Source: Nocardioides sambongensis
GTDB taxonomy: Bacteria > Actinomycetota > Actinomycetes > Propionibacteriales > Nocardioidaceae
Reading direction: 5' to 3'
DNA: 64,000 bases
NCBI RefSeq assembly: GCF_006494815.1
Contig: NZ_CP041091.1
Location: 4,354,501-4,418,500, forward strand
Shown: in pieces, positions 27,609 through 35,329 of the stretch
How positions within the stretch are numbered: position 1 is the stretch's first letter
Layout of the letters: each line of letters opens with the position of its first letter
Position numbers and translations under genes: made by a program
Notes under the pieces: model-generated
Database searches by the model: none
Seen by the model: only the letters and a program-made list of their open reading frames with translations
What the model was told of the DNA's origin: nothing

Positions 27609-28252
27609 CCTTCGCCCTCCGGCTCGTAGGCCAGCGGCGCGGCGACGAAGGTGCGCCCGGTCAGGGTGACCGTCTGCCCGCCGGTGGCGCCGTCGTCGAC
27701 GCCGAGGGTGCTCACCACGAAGGAGCGGTCGAGCTGCTCCAGGTTGGCCAGCAGGCTCTGGATCTGATCGAACGTGCCCTCGGCGGTGACCGACACGGTC
27801 TGCTCGGCGATCTCCCCGGCGGCGGTCTCGCCGGTCTCGCCGGTCTCGCCCTCGGCGGTCACGGCGTCGGCGGCGAGCGGCTGGCCGTCCGGGCCGAGCA
27901 GCACCGGCGCCGACGGGCTCAGCACGGTCAGCTGGTCGCTGCCGATACCGGCGTCCTGGGCGGCGGCGTTGACCGCGGCGAAGAAGCCGGGCTGGTCGGC
28001 GGTCGGCGGGAACAGGGCGGCCATCTCGTCGGCGATCGCCTGGTAGCGCGGCAGCTGGTCCTGCTGCTGCTTGAGGCCGTTGACCTGGCTGGTCATCAGC
28101 CGGTTGCGGTCCTGGGCGGCGGAGACCTCGTCGTGCGCCTCGGAGGTGTCGCCGAGGACGGGACTGATCAGCAGCAGCCACCCCGCAAGGAGCAGCACGA
28201 TCAGCGCCCCGAAGCCGAGGACGAGGGTGCCGTTGATGGAGCGGAGGTTCAC
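27605..28252 (-). CDS. pilO: Type IV pilus inner-membrane protein PilO
   Basis: A 215-aa bitopic protein: short cytoplasmic tail, one transmembrane helix (about 12-32), a coiled-coil stretch (EAHDEVSAAQDRNRLMTSQ) and a ferredoxin-like extracytoplasmic domain. A Gly/Glu/Thr repeat (TAEGETGETGETAAGE, about 132-147) is inserted before the last strand region. PilO dimerises with PilN to link PilM and the motor to the pilus. It overlaps pilN and the following gene by 4 nt. Confidence 0.85.
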   Translation of the reverse strand: MNLRSINGTLVLGFGALIVLLLAGWLLLISPVLGDTSEAHDEVSAAQDRNRLMTSQVNGLKQQQDQLPRYQAIADEMAALFPPTADQPGFFAAVNAAAQDAGIGSDQLTVLSPSAPVLLGPDGQPLAADAVTAEGETGETGETAAGEIAEQTVSVTAEGTFDQIQSLLANLEQLDRSFVVSTLGVDDGATGGQTVTLTGRTFVAAPLAYEPEGEG

Positions 28253-29088
28253 TGTCGGGTCCCCTCGATCAGCTTGCCGCCCAGCCTGTCGTAGCGCTGG
28301 CTGAACACCTCGGGGGACAGCCCCACCGAGCCGGAGAAGGAGACGTCGTCGGCCTCGCCGACGGTGGTGGTGTCCACGAACGGCTCCACGAAGCGGGTGT
28401 CCTGGCCGAGCGCGATCACCAGGTCGCCGACCACGTCGCGGGAGGTCGCCGTGCCCTCCAGGGTGAGGCAGCCGACGACGGTCTGGGTGCCGAACGGGTC
28501 GGGCCCGGGGCAGGTGCTGCCGACCAGGCCGCGGGTGGCGTCGGTGTCGGCGCCCTCGCCCGCCGGTGCCGCGCCGGCGGCGGGGTCCGTCTCACCGCCG
28601 GTGGTGCTCACCAGGTCCACCGAGAGCGAGGTGACGGTGGCGCCGTACGGCGTGGCGGCCTCGAGCGCCGCCAGCACCTCGGAGAAGGCGACGTCGTCGT
28701 AGGCGGCCTCCTGGACGCTGCCGACACGGCGGGTGACGCCCTGGACGTAGGTGTTGATCGGGGCCAGCCGCTCGAGCTGGTCGGAGAGTCCGGCGGCGAC
28801 GGCCTCCTCGCCGCGCACCTCCTCCTGCGCCTGGTGCAGGTTGAACCGCAGCCCGGTCCACAGCAGGCCGACCACCACCGCGGTGACGATGAAGGCGATC
28901 ACGAACCGGCCGCGCAGCTGGTGGACCCGCAGCTCCTCGAAGACCCACGGGGAGAGCAGGTTGACCCCGGCGGTGCCGGGCTGGACCTCGTTGGTCGCCC
29001 CGCGCTGGGAGTGCCGTCCGTCGGTCGCCGCGGCCGCGTCCTTGTCCGCCTTGCCGCGCTTGCCCTTCGCGGACCTCCTGAGTTGCAC
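28249..29088 (-). CDS. pilN: PilN, 3' portion separated from its own start by an IS but still open from a GTG in the IS end
   Basis: This frame encodes 279 aa, starting at GTG 29088 within the terminal inverted repeat of the insertion sequence (MQLRR, then native sequence). Because the IS duplicated 140 bp of pilN, this downstream part keeps a copy of the N-terminal PilM-binding motif GVNLLSPWVF, then the single transmembrane helix (about 64-83) and the whole PilN domain. Only 38 native N-terminal residues, a Lys/Pro-rich tail, are missing compared with the uninterrupted gene (about 312 aa). Whether it is translated depends on expression coming out of the IS; no clear ribosome-binding site was seen. 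Confidence 0.75.
   Translation of the reverse strand: MQLRRSAKGKRGKADKDAAAATDGRHSQRGATNEVQPGTAGVNLLSPWVFEELRVHQLRGRFVIAFIVTAVVVGLLWTGLRFNLHQAQEEVRGEEAVAAGLSDQLERLAPINTYVQGVTRRVGSVQEAAYDDVAFSEVLAALEAATPYGATVTSLSVDLVSTTGGETDPAAGAAPAGEGADTDATRGLVGSTCPGPDPFGTQTVVGCLTLEGTATSRDVVGDLVIALGQDTRFVEPFVDTTTVGEADDVSFSGSVGLSPEVFSQRYDRLGGKLIEGTRQ
28937..29076. repeat. 140-bp target-site duplication, left copy
   Basis: It is identical to 30741-30880 (141 bp if the ambiguous terminal C is counted) and directly abuts the left end of the IS. Both copies encode the same part of PilN, ending at the NLLSPWVF motif. Very long target duplications are a hallmark of the IS1634/IS1549 family. Confidence 0.95.
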
Positions 29089-30740
29089 AGACTTAGTGGG
29101 TCACGCGGTCGATGAGTTCTTGGGCCTCGGGCGGGATCTGTGGTTGGGCGGCGATCGACTGGCCGGCGACGCTGACTGTGATCTCCTGCAGCGGGCGCAG
29201 GGTCTGGACGAGCTTCTTGATGCTGACGCCGCTGCGTTGCTGGAGGTAGCGCGCGACGGCGAGCGCGGCGAACACGATGGTGAGGTGGGCTTCGATCGAT
29301 TCGCGCTTGTGGTGGAACATCGGCCGGGCGCGTAGGTCGGTCTTGGACATCCGGAACGACTGCTCAACGCGCCACAGGTCGTGGTAGCTGCCGATGACCT
29401 CGTCGGGGTCCATCACGCCTGCGGGGATGTTGGTGACGTAGCCCTTCAGCCCGACCAGCCGACGTGCCCGCGTCAAGGACGCCTCATCGAGTGTCTTGGT
29501 GCCGTTGGTGGTCTTGACGAACCGCGGTGTCCGGGCGGTCTTCTCGCCCGCGATGACTTCCTTGGCGCGGTTCTCCTGCAGGGTCAGCGTCTTGCCGTCA
29601 CGGGCGGCGCGTTTGGCCGAGTAGGCCCACACCGCCCGCCAGGATCCCGGGTGCTGTTCCGGGTCCCAGACCGGCTCGCGCTTCTTCTTCGTGTCGTTCT
29701 CGATGCTGCGTCGGTTCTTCGGGGTGATCGTGTCGATGAGTTGCCCGTCGCTGAGGGCGTCGCCGTGCCAGCGGAAGTGGGACTCCAGATCGACCGGCGC
29801 CTTGGTCACCCGGGAGCCGACGATGAACCGCAGACCGGCTTGGTCGAGTTCGCGCAGGTTGGTCGCGGACAGCATCCCGGCATCAGCGACGACAGCCATG
29901 TCGCTCACGCCGTGGCGCTTCTGGAAGGCCTTGATGATCGGGATCATCGTGAGCGTCTCGGCCTTGTTGCCCTCGAAACAGCCGATCTCGAGCGGGAAAC
30001 CGCGCCGGTCGACCAGGAGCCCGACGACGACCTGGGGATCGACACGGCGTTCTTTGGAGTAGCCGACCTTCCTGAGGTCGTCTTCCTTCTCGGCCTCGAA
30101 GTACAGCGTCGTCACGTCATAGAGACACAGCGACACGTCACCCCACGCGGTGGCATCGCGGAAGCAGGCGGCCGCGATCTGGTCGCGGTAGCCGCGCTGT
30201 CCGGCACGGCGCAGGGTGGCGCTGAAGGTGTTGCGGTGCGCAGGCGTGAGGCCGAGCTCGCTCAGCACCCGCCCGGCATCCAGCATCGACGTCGGCTCGA
30301 CGATCCGGGCCAGCACGAGCTGGAAGAACGCCTCGTCGTTGATCACACCGAACCCCAATGTCTGCCACGCCGACTCGATGACCGCGACCAGCAGCCGCGA
30401 GGCCTTGGCCTGCACGATCGTGGCGCGCGGATCCTGCTCGGGCTCCAGTCCGAGGTCGAGAACGCCTTGGCCTTCCTCGATCTTGCGGCGCCCGACCTGC
30501 ATCAACGCCGCGAGCTCGGCTTCGGTGTGCGCGGAACCCAAATGCTCGATGACGACGTCGCGTCGATGTTCCCGGCGGGCGATCTGCACGGCCGTCGCGC
30601 CCGAGGCCGTCTTCACCTTCCGCAGGAACACCACCCCGGAAACGTAGCCGCTTAGTGTGTCACCACCGACACCCGCACCGGCCCTGACCAGCGCAAACGC
30701 TGAGCCGGCCCAGAATCACGCCCGACCTGTGCAAGTCAGG
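29077..30740 (-). mobile_element. IS1634-family insertion sequence within pilN
   Basis: A 1,664-bp element. Terminal inverted repeats CCTGAGTTGCACAG (29077-29090) and CTGTGCAAGTCAGG (30727-30740) match at 13 of 14 positions. It carries one transposase gene that nearly fills it, and it is flanked by 140-bp direct repeats. The host gene is pilN, read in the same direction as the transposase. The perfect flanking duplication indicates a recent insertion. A near-identical 13-mer CTTAGTGGGTCAC/CTTAGTGTGTCAC also occurs just inside each end in direct orientation. Confidence 0.95.
29093..30634 (-). CDS. IS1634-family (IS4-like DDE) transposase
   Basis: A 513-aa transposase starting at GTG 30634. 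DDE-type signatures are visible: LCLYDVTTLYFEAEKEDDLR (first Asp), MAVVADAGMLSATNL (second Asp) and the YREK-like region YHDLWRVEQSFRMSKTDL with the Glu. The frame is intact, so the element may still be active. The gene ends with TAA 16 bp from the left tip of the element. Confidence 0.93.
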   Translation of the reverse strand: MVFLRKVKTASGATAVQIARREHRRDVVIEHLGSAHTEAELAALMQVGRRKIEEGQGVLDLGLEPEQDPRATIVQAKASRLLVAVIESAWQTLGFGVINDEAFFQLVLARIVEPTSMLDAGRVLSELGLTPAHRNTFSATLRRAGQRGYRDQIAAACFRDATAWGDVSLCLYDVTTLYFEAEKEDDLRKVGYSKERRVDPQVVVGLLVDRRGFPLEIGCFEGNKAETLTMIPIIKAFQKRHGVSDMAVVADAGMLSATNLRELDQAGLRFIVGSRVTKAPVDLESHFRWHGDALSDGQLIDTITPKNRRSIENDTKKKREPVWDPEQHPGSWRAVWAYSAKRAARDGKTLTLQENRAKEVIAGEKTARTPRFVKTTNGTKTLDEASLTRARRLVGLKGYVTNIPAGVMDPDEVIGSYHDLWRVEQSFRMSKTDLRARPMFHHKRESIEAHLTIVFAALAVARYLQQRSGVSIKKLVQTLRPLQEITVSVAGQSIAAQPQIPPEAQELIDRVTH

Positions 30741-30880
30741 TCGAAGACCCACGGGGAGAGCAGGTTGACCCCGGCGGTGCCGGGCTGGACCTCGTTGGTC
30801 GCCCCGCGCTGGGAGTGCCGTCCGTCGGTCGCCGCGGCCGCGTCCTTGTCCGCCTTGCCGCGCTTGCCCTTCGCGGACCT
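30741..30880. repeat. 140-bp target-site duplication, right copy
   Basis: It is identical to 28937-29076. In this copy the sequence is joined to the authentic 5' part of pilN. Confidence 0.95.
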
Positions 30881-30991
30881 CGGGGCCTTCGGCGGCTTGG
30901 GTGCCTTGCCCGGCTTGCCGGCCTTGCGCTGCTTGTGGCCCTCGTGCGGCCGCTGACCGTCGCCGGTCCGGGGTGGGGTCGTGGTGCTCAT
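30741..30991 (-). pseudogene. pilN: 5' fragment of pilN, cut off by the IS
   Basis: It starts at the native ATG 30991 (4-nt overlap with the pilM stop) and encodes MSTTTPPRTGDGQRPHEG, a Lys/Pro-rich tail, and the segment up to GVNLLSPWVF. The frame then reads into the IS and stops at 30716 after DLTCTGRA, giving a 91-residue peptide with no transmembrane helix. If made, it would still carry the PilM-binding motif and might compete with the C-terminal product for PilM. Confidence 0.85.
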
Positions 30992-32118
30992 GCCGGTCCC
31001 GCCAGGGCCAGGCCGATCGGCACCATCATGGTCGGGTCCTCCGCCATCGGGTCAGCCTCCTTGCGCCGGGGCACCAGCCCGGGGAGCACGTCGTGGGGGT
31101 CGAAGCGTCGGGTGGGCAGGCCCAGGGTGCGCTGGACCAGCTCCGGGAAGCCGGTCAGCCGCGCGCCGCCACCGGTGACCAGCAGCCGTTCGGGGAGATG
31201 CTCGTGGTCCGAGCTGCTGTGGAAGTCCAGCGTCGCCTTGATCTCGGCGACCAGCTGCCGGGCGCCCTCGAGCACCAGCTGCCCGGTCTCCTCGGCCGGG
31301 GAGAGCCGCTGGCCCGGGGCGGTCGGGTCGATCAGCGTGGTGCCGGGCGCGGTCGCCGCGGGCGCGAGCACCACGCTCGGCAGCGCGGCGGTGTGCTTGA
31401 GCGCCTCGGCCTCCGGCCAGCCGATGCTGAGCCGCTCGACCAGCGACTGGGTCAGCAGCGATCCGCCGACCCCGGCGACCACCCGCACGAAGTGGGGACG
31501 TCCGGCGGTGTGCACGGCGACCGCGATCTTGTCGGCCCCCACGTCGACGATCGCCTCGGTGCCGGCGGTCGCGGAGACGGCGCGGGCCGCCGCGCGGACC
31601 AGCCCGAAGGCGGACAGGTCGGCCACCTGCGGGCGCAGCCCGGCGGCCTGCACGCAGCGGACCATCTCGTCGACGGCGCCGCGGGCGGTGGCCACCAGCA
31701 GGATCCGGACGTAGCGGCGCGGCGCGCCGGTGTCGGGGTCGGCCCGCTCGAAGTCCTCGAGCGCGACGTGATCGATGTTCGCGTCGTCCACGGAGACCGG
31801 CAGCAGGTCGGCGACCTGGTAGCGCAGCGCCTTCTTCAGGTCGGCGGGCGGCATCCAGTCGAGCTCGAGCTGGCGGACCAGGACCGAGCCGCTGCCGACA
31901 CCGAGACACACGTCCTTGTCCCGCATCCGCTGCTCCTGCCACAGCGTCCGGATCGCCTCGGTCACCACGCGCGGGTTGCGCACGGTGCCGGCCTCGACCG
32001 CGCCCCGCGGCAGCGCGACCGCGCCGGCCCTGACCAGCTTCGGCGTACGTCCGCCGGACAGCGTGACCGCCCGGACCGCCGAGCTGCCTATGTCCAGTCC
32101 CACCAGCGTCTTCGCCAT
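30988..32118 (-). CDS. pilM: Type IV pilus actin-like protein PilM
   Basis: A 376-aa cytoplasmic protein of the FtsA/actin fold. The start at ATG 32118 follows GGAAGGACGAGA; the longer frame upstream was rejected. Phosphate loops are LVGLDIGSSAVRAV (near the N-terminus), AIVDVGADKIAVAV (middle) and LLVTGGGARLTGF (C-terminal half). PilM binds the NLL-type motif of PilN and couples the motor ATPases to the membrane complex. It is the first gene of the operon and is preceded by a sigma-28-like promoter. Confidence 0.92.
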   Translation of the reverse strand: MAKTLVGLDIGSSAVRAVTLSGGRTPKLVRAGAVALPRGAVEAGTVRNPRVVTEAIRTLWQEQRMRDKDVCLGVGSGSVLVRQLELDWMPPADLKKALRYQVADLLPVSVDDANIDHVALEDFERADPDTGAPRRYVRILLVATARGAVDEMVRCVQAAGLRPQVADLSAFGLVRAAARAVSATAGTEAIVDVGADKIAVAVHTAGRPHFVRVVAGVGGSLLTQSLVERLSIGWPEAEALKHTAALPSVVLAPAATAPGTTLIDPTAPGQRLSPAEETGQLVLEGARQLVAEIKATLDFHSSSDHEHLPERLLVTGGGARLTGFPELVQRTLGLPTRRFDPHDVLPGLVPRRKEADPMAEDPTMMVPIGLALAGPA

Positions 32119-32185
32119 TCTCGTCCTTCCGCGTGCGCTGCCGGGCCGGCCGTGACGGCCCGGTCTCACCGTGAATCCGTCAGGC

Positions 32186-32213
32186 CTATCGGCAGGGTCG
32201 GCGACGGGTTGAA
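32186..32213 (-). promoter_or_regulatory. Sigma-28/WhiG-like promoter of pilM operon
   Basis: On the minus strand the sequence reads TTCAACCC, then GCCGATAG, as TCAA-N15-GCCGATAG. This closely matches the TAAA-N15-GCCGATAA consensus of FliA/WhiG-type sigma factors. It lies about 67 nt before pilM. Similar sites precede pilT, pilB and pilA. Confidence 0.6.
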
Positions 32214-32237
32214 CGGAAGTGTGGATTCGCGGTTCCG

Positions 32238-32265
32238 CTCAGGTCCCTCCGTGCTCTGCCGATGG
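32238..32265 (+). promoter_or_regulatory. Sigma-28/WhiG-like promoter of the first pilT
   Basis: The sequence is CTCAGGTCC-N11-GCCGATGG (TCAG-N15-GCCGATGG), about 80 nt before the pilT start and divergent from the pilM promoter in the same 226-bp gap. Confidence 0.5.
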
Positions 32266-32344
32266 CCCGAGCGAGAACCCCCGTGCTCCCGGCCACCCTT
32301 CGGTCGCGGTCCGGCACGGGTCCATCGAAGGGAAATGCAGCACG

Positions 32345-33463
32345 ATGAGTTCAGTCCCGGGTCCGTTGCTGACCCTGCTCGACGCGGTCGTCCGGCACGG
32401 CGCGTCCGACCTCCACCTGCGTCCCGACGTGACCCCCAAGGTCCGCCTCTCCGGGACCCTGCGCCCGGTCGGGGAGCGGGCCTACAGCGCGCAGGAGGTG
32501 GAGGAGCTGATCCGCGCCACGATGAACGCGGAGACCCTGGCCACCTTCGAGGAGCGGTTCGAGGCGGACTACGCCATCTCCGTCCCCGGCCTGGGCCGGT
32601 TCCGGGTCAACGCGTTCCGCACGGTGGGCGACGCCGGCTGCGTGATGCGCAAGGTCAGCGACGAGCCGGCCACCCTGGAACAGCTCGGCTTCCCCGAGGT
32701 CTTCGGCACGCTGGCACTGCGTCCGCGCGGGCTGGTGCTGGTCACCGGGCCGACCGGCTCCGGCAAGACCACCACGCTGGCCGGGATGATCGACCTGGTC
32801 AACGAGAGCCTGCCGGTGCACGTGCTGACGCTGGAGGACCCGATCGAGATCATGCACCGCAGCAAGCGGGCCACCGTCACCCAGCGCGAGCTCGGCAGCG
32901 ACACCCGCACCTGGGACTCGGCGCTGCGTGCGGCGATGCGTCAGGACCCCGACGTGATCCTGATCGGCGAGCTGCGCGACGCCGACACGGTCCGCTCGGC
33001 GCTGTCGGCGGCCGAGACCGGCCACGCGGTCTTCGCCTCGATGCACACCACCGACACCCGGGAGACGGTGCTGCGGCTGATCGACTTCTTCCCGCCGCAC
33101 GAGCAGGCCCGCGTCCGCGCGGCTCTGTCCACCACGCTGGAGGGCGTCGTCTGCCAGCGTCTGGTACGCCGCGCCGACGGTCGCGGCCGCATCTGCGTCA
33201 CCGAGGTCGCGGTCCGCGACGCCCGGCTGGCGGACGCCATCGCGGACCCGGACAAGACCTCGACCATCCCCGACATCGTCGCCGACGGTGAGTACTCCGG
33301 GATGCACACCTTCGACCAGCACCTGCACCAGCTGGTGATGTCCGGTGCGGTGGAGATGGCCGAGGCGCTGGCCGCGGCCAGCAACCCGCACGACTTCACG
33401 GTGATGCTGCGGCGGGCGGGCTGGCAGCCGGCGGAGAAGGGCTGGCCGGTGGCTGCTCGCTGA
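32345..33463 (+). CDS. pilT: PilT-like twitching motility ATPase (first copy)
   Basis: A 372-aa hexameric secretion-type ATPase. ATG 32345 was chosen after GAAGGGAAA; the frame extends upstream without similarity. Walker A GPTGSGKTTT, the Asp box, Walker B DPDVILIGELRD and the His box ETGHAVFASMHTTD are intact. It has AAMRQDPD and lacks the tetra-cysteine of PilB, as expected for a retraction ATPase. It is monocistronic, separated from pilB by a palindromic repeat and a promoter. A second PilT-like gene lies at 35316; which one powers retraction is unknown. Confidence 0.9.
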   Translation: MSSVPGPLLTLLDAVVRHGASDLHLRPDVTPKVRLSGTLRPVGERAYSAQEVEELIRATMNAETLATFEERFEADYAISVPGLGRFRVNAFRTVGDAGCVMRKVSDEPATLEQLGFPEVFGTLALRPRGLVLVTGPTGSGKTTTLAGMIDLVNESLPVHVLTLEDPIEIMHRSKRATVTQRELGSDTRTWDSALRAAMRQDPDVILIGELRDADTVRSALSAAETGHAVFASMHTTDTRETVLRLIDFFPPHEQARVRAALSTTLEGVVCQRLVRRADGRGRICVTEVAVRDARLADAIADPDKTSTIPDIVADGEYSGMHTFDQHLHQLVMSGAVEMAEALAAASNPHDFTVMLRRAGWQPAEKGWPVAAR

Positions 33464-33486
33464 GCGCGGTGGTCGCGGTGTGGACC

Positions 33487-33545
33487 GCGCCCCATTCGGA
33501 TGGGCTCGGTTCTCGCCGAATTCTGAGCCGATCCGAATGGGGCGC
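33487..33545. repeat. Palindromic intergenic repeat (GCGCCCCATTCGGAT family), copy 2
   Basis: A 15-bp perfect stem, GCGCCCCATTCGGAT with ATCCGAATGGGGCGC, extends by 5 more pairs (GGCTC/GAGCC) after one mismatch, closing on a 17-nt loop. It sits just after the first pilT stop and before the pilB promoter, so it probably terminates pilT. Confidence 0.85.
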
Positions 33546-33576
33546 CGCGGGTTTTCGATCCCGATGCCTCGGAGCC

Positions 33577-33604
33577 CTCAACTCCGGCCCCGGGATGCCG
33601 ACAG
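33577..33604 (+). promoter_or_regulatory. Sigma-28/WhiG-like promoter of the pilB operon
   Basis: The sequence is CTCAACTCC-N11-GCCGACAG (TCAA-N15-GCCGACAG), 45 nt before the pilB start and directly downstream of the palindromic terminator. Confidence 0.55.
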
Positions 33605-33649
33605 ATCCGGTGTCGGAGAAACGTCGGCGTCTCGGGGGAGGTGGGGACC

Positions 33650-35329
33650 ATGACCCAGACGGATCAGGGAGCGACCGTCGAAGCGTTGCTCGCGCACGGT
33701 GAGGTGAGCGCCGCGGACGTCGAGCGCGCCCGCGAGCGCGCCACCGTGCAGGGCAAGCCCGTGCTCGAGGTGCTGCTGGCCGACGGCGTGATCGACCGCC
33801 GGGCGCTGTTGCGGATGGCGGCCGTCGCCGCCGGGGTCGACCACATCGACCTCTCCGACCACCCGGTCGACGCGAGCGCGGCGGCACTGGTGCCGGGCGA
33901 CTTCGCCCGGCGGTCCACCGCGCTGGCCTTCGGCTGGTCCGGCACCGAGCTGCTGGTCGCCGTACCGCTGCGGGGGATCGCGGACCTCGACCTCAAGGAC
34001 GACCTGGCCCGGCTCTCGGGCCGCCGGATCCGGCTGGTGCTGGGCAACCGCGCGGAGATCGAGAACCGGATCAACCAGATCTACCGGGCCGAGGGGGAGC
34101 TGGCCGACCTCACCGCCAACCTGGTGGTCGAGGAGGAGCAGCCCGACCTCGACTCGTTCACCGAGGTGGCCGGGGACGCCCCGGTCGTCCGGTTCGTCAG
34201 CCTGTTGATCTCGCAGGCCATCTCCGACCGGGCCTCCGACATCCACATCGAGCCGACCGAGCACGAGGTGCGGGTGCGCTACCGCATCGACGGCGTGCTG
34301 CAGGACGCCCACCGCGCCCCGCGCGGCATCCACGCCGGGGTGGTGTCCCGGCTGAAGATCATGGCGGAGATGGACATCGCCGAGCGGCGGGTCCCGCAGG
34401 ACGGCCGGCTCTCGGTGAACCACCAGGGCAAGGTGATCGACCTGCGGATCGCGACCCTGCCGACGGTGTGGGGCGAGAAGATCGTGGCCCGCGTCCTGGA
34501 CAACAGCAACACCCGGCTGGGCCTCTCGGACCTCGGCTTCAGCCGCCCCAACTTCGACCGGTTCGCGCAGTCCTACACCAAGCCCTACGGGATGATCCTG
34601 GTGACCGGCCCGACCGGCTCGGGCAAGTCGACCACCCTCTACGCGACGCTGAACGTGCTGAACCAGCCGCACGTCAACGTGATCACCGTCGAGGACCCGG
34701 TGGAATACCGCCTCGCCGGCATCAACCAGGTGCAGACCAACAACAAGGCCGGGCTGACCTTCGCCTCGGCGCTGCGGTCGATCCTGCGCTCGGACCCCGA
34801 CATCGTGCTGATCGGTGAGATCCGGGACATGGAGACCGCCACGATCGCGGTCGAGGCCTCGCTCACCGGTCACCTGGTGCTCTCCACGCTGCACACCAAC
34901 GACGCGCCGTCGGCGGTCACCCGGCTGGTCGAGATGGGCATCGAGCCGTTCCTGGTCGGATCGGCGCTGGACGCGGTGGTCGGTCAGCGGCTGTGCCGCC
35001 AGCTCTGCGAGCGGTGCCGCGAGCCCTACCTGCCGCCGGCCGAGGAGCTCGAGGCCCTGGGCCTGGTGCTCGCTCCCGGCGTCGACCAGCTCTACCGCCC
35101 CCGCGGCTGTACGTCGTGCGCGGGCACCGGCTACCGCGGACGGATGGCGTTGCACGAGGTGATGTCGGTGAGCGAGGACATCGAACGGCTCACGGTGGCC
35201 CGCGCGTCCACCGACGAGATCGGCAAGGTCGCCCGTGCCCAGGGCATGGCGACGCTGCGCGAGGACGGCTGGCTCAAGGTCCAGCAAGGCAAGACATCGA
35301 TCGAGGAGGTACTCCGTGTCGTGGGCTGA
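33650..35329 (+). CDS. pilB: Type IV pilus extension ATPase PilB
   Basis: A 559-aa ATPase. The N-terminal MshEN/GspE-N region (about 1-150) precedes the motor domain with SDIHIEPTEHEVRVRYRIDG, Walker A GPTGSGKSTT, Walker B DPDIVLIGEIRD, His box SLTGHLVLSTLHTND and the zinc-binding tetra-cysteine pairs (LCRQLCERC and CTSCAGTG). It powers pilin polymerisation at the inner face of the membrane. ATG 33650 is 9 nt after an in-frame GTG that lies too near the GGGGGAGG site. It opens the pilB-pilT-pilC-minor pilin operon. Confidence 0.93.
   Translation: MTQTDQGATVEALLAHGEVSAADVERARERATVQGKPVLEVLLADGVIDRRALLRMAAVAAGVDHIDLSDHPVDASAAALVPGDFARRSTALAFGWSGTELLVAVPLRGIADLDLKDDLARLSGRRIRLVLGNRAEIENRINQIYRAEGELADLTANLVVEEEQPDLDSFTEVAGDAPVVRFVSLLISQAISDRASDIHIEPTEHEVRVRYRIDGVLQDAHRAPRGIHAGVVSRLKIMAEMDIAERRVPQDGRLSVNHQGKVIDLRIATLPTVWGEKIVARVLDNSNTRLGLSDLGFSRPNFDRFAQSYTKPYGMILVTGPTGSGKSTTLYATLNVLNQPHVNVITVEDPVEYRLAGINQVQTNNKAGLTFASALRSILRSDPDIVLIGEIRDMETATIAVEASLTGHLVLSTLHTNDAPSAVTRLVEMGIEPFLVGSALDAVVGQRLCRQLCERCREPYLPPAEELEALGLVLAPGVDQLYRPRGCTSCAGTGYRGRMALHEVMSVSEDIERLTVARASTDEIGKVARAQGMATLREDGWLKVQQGKTSIEEVLRVVG

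Noticed and set aside
30716..30740. Gene fusion of pilN to the IS end as a new protein
   Set aside because: The extra residues DLTCTGRA are simply terminal-repeat sequence read through to a stop; nothing suggests function.
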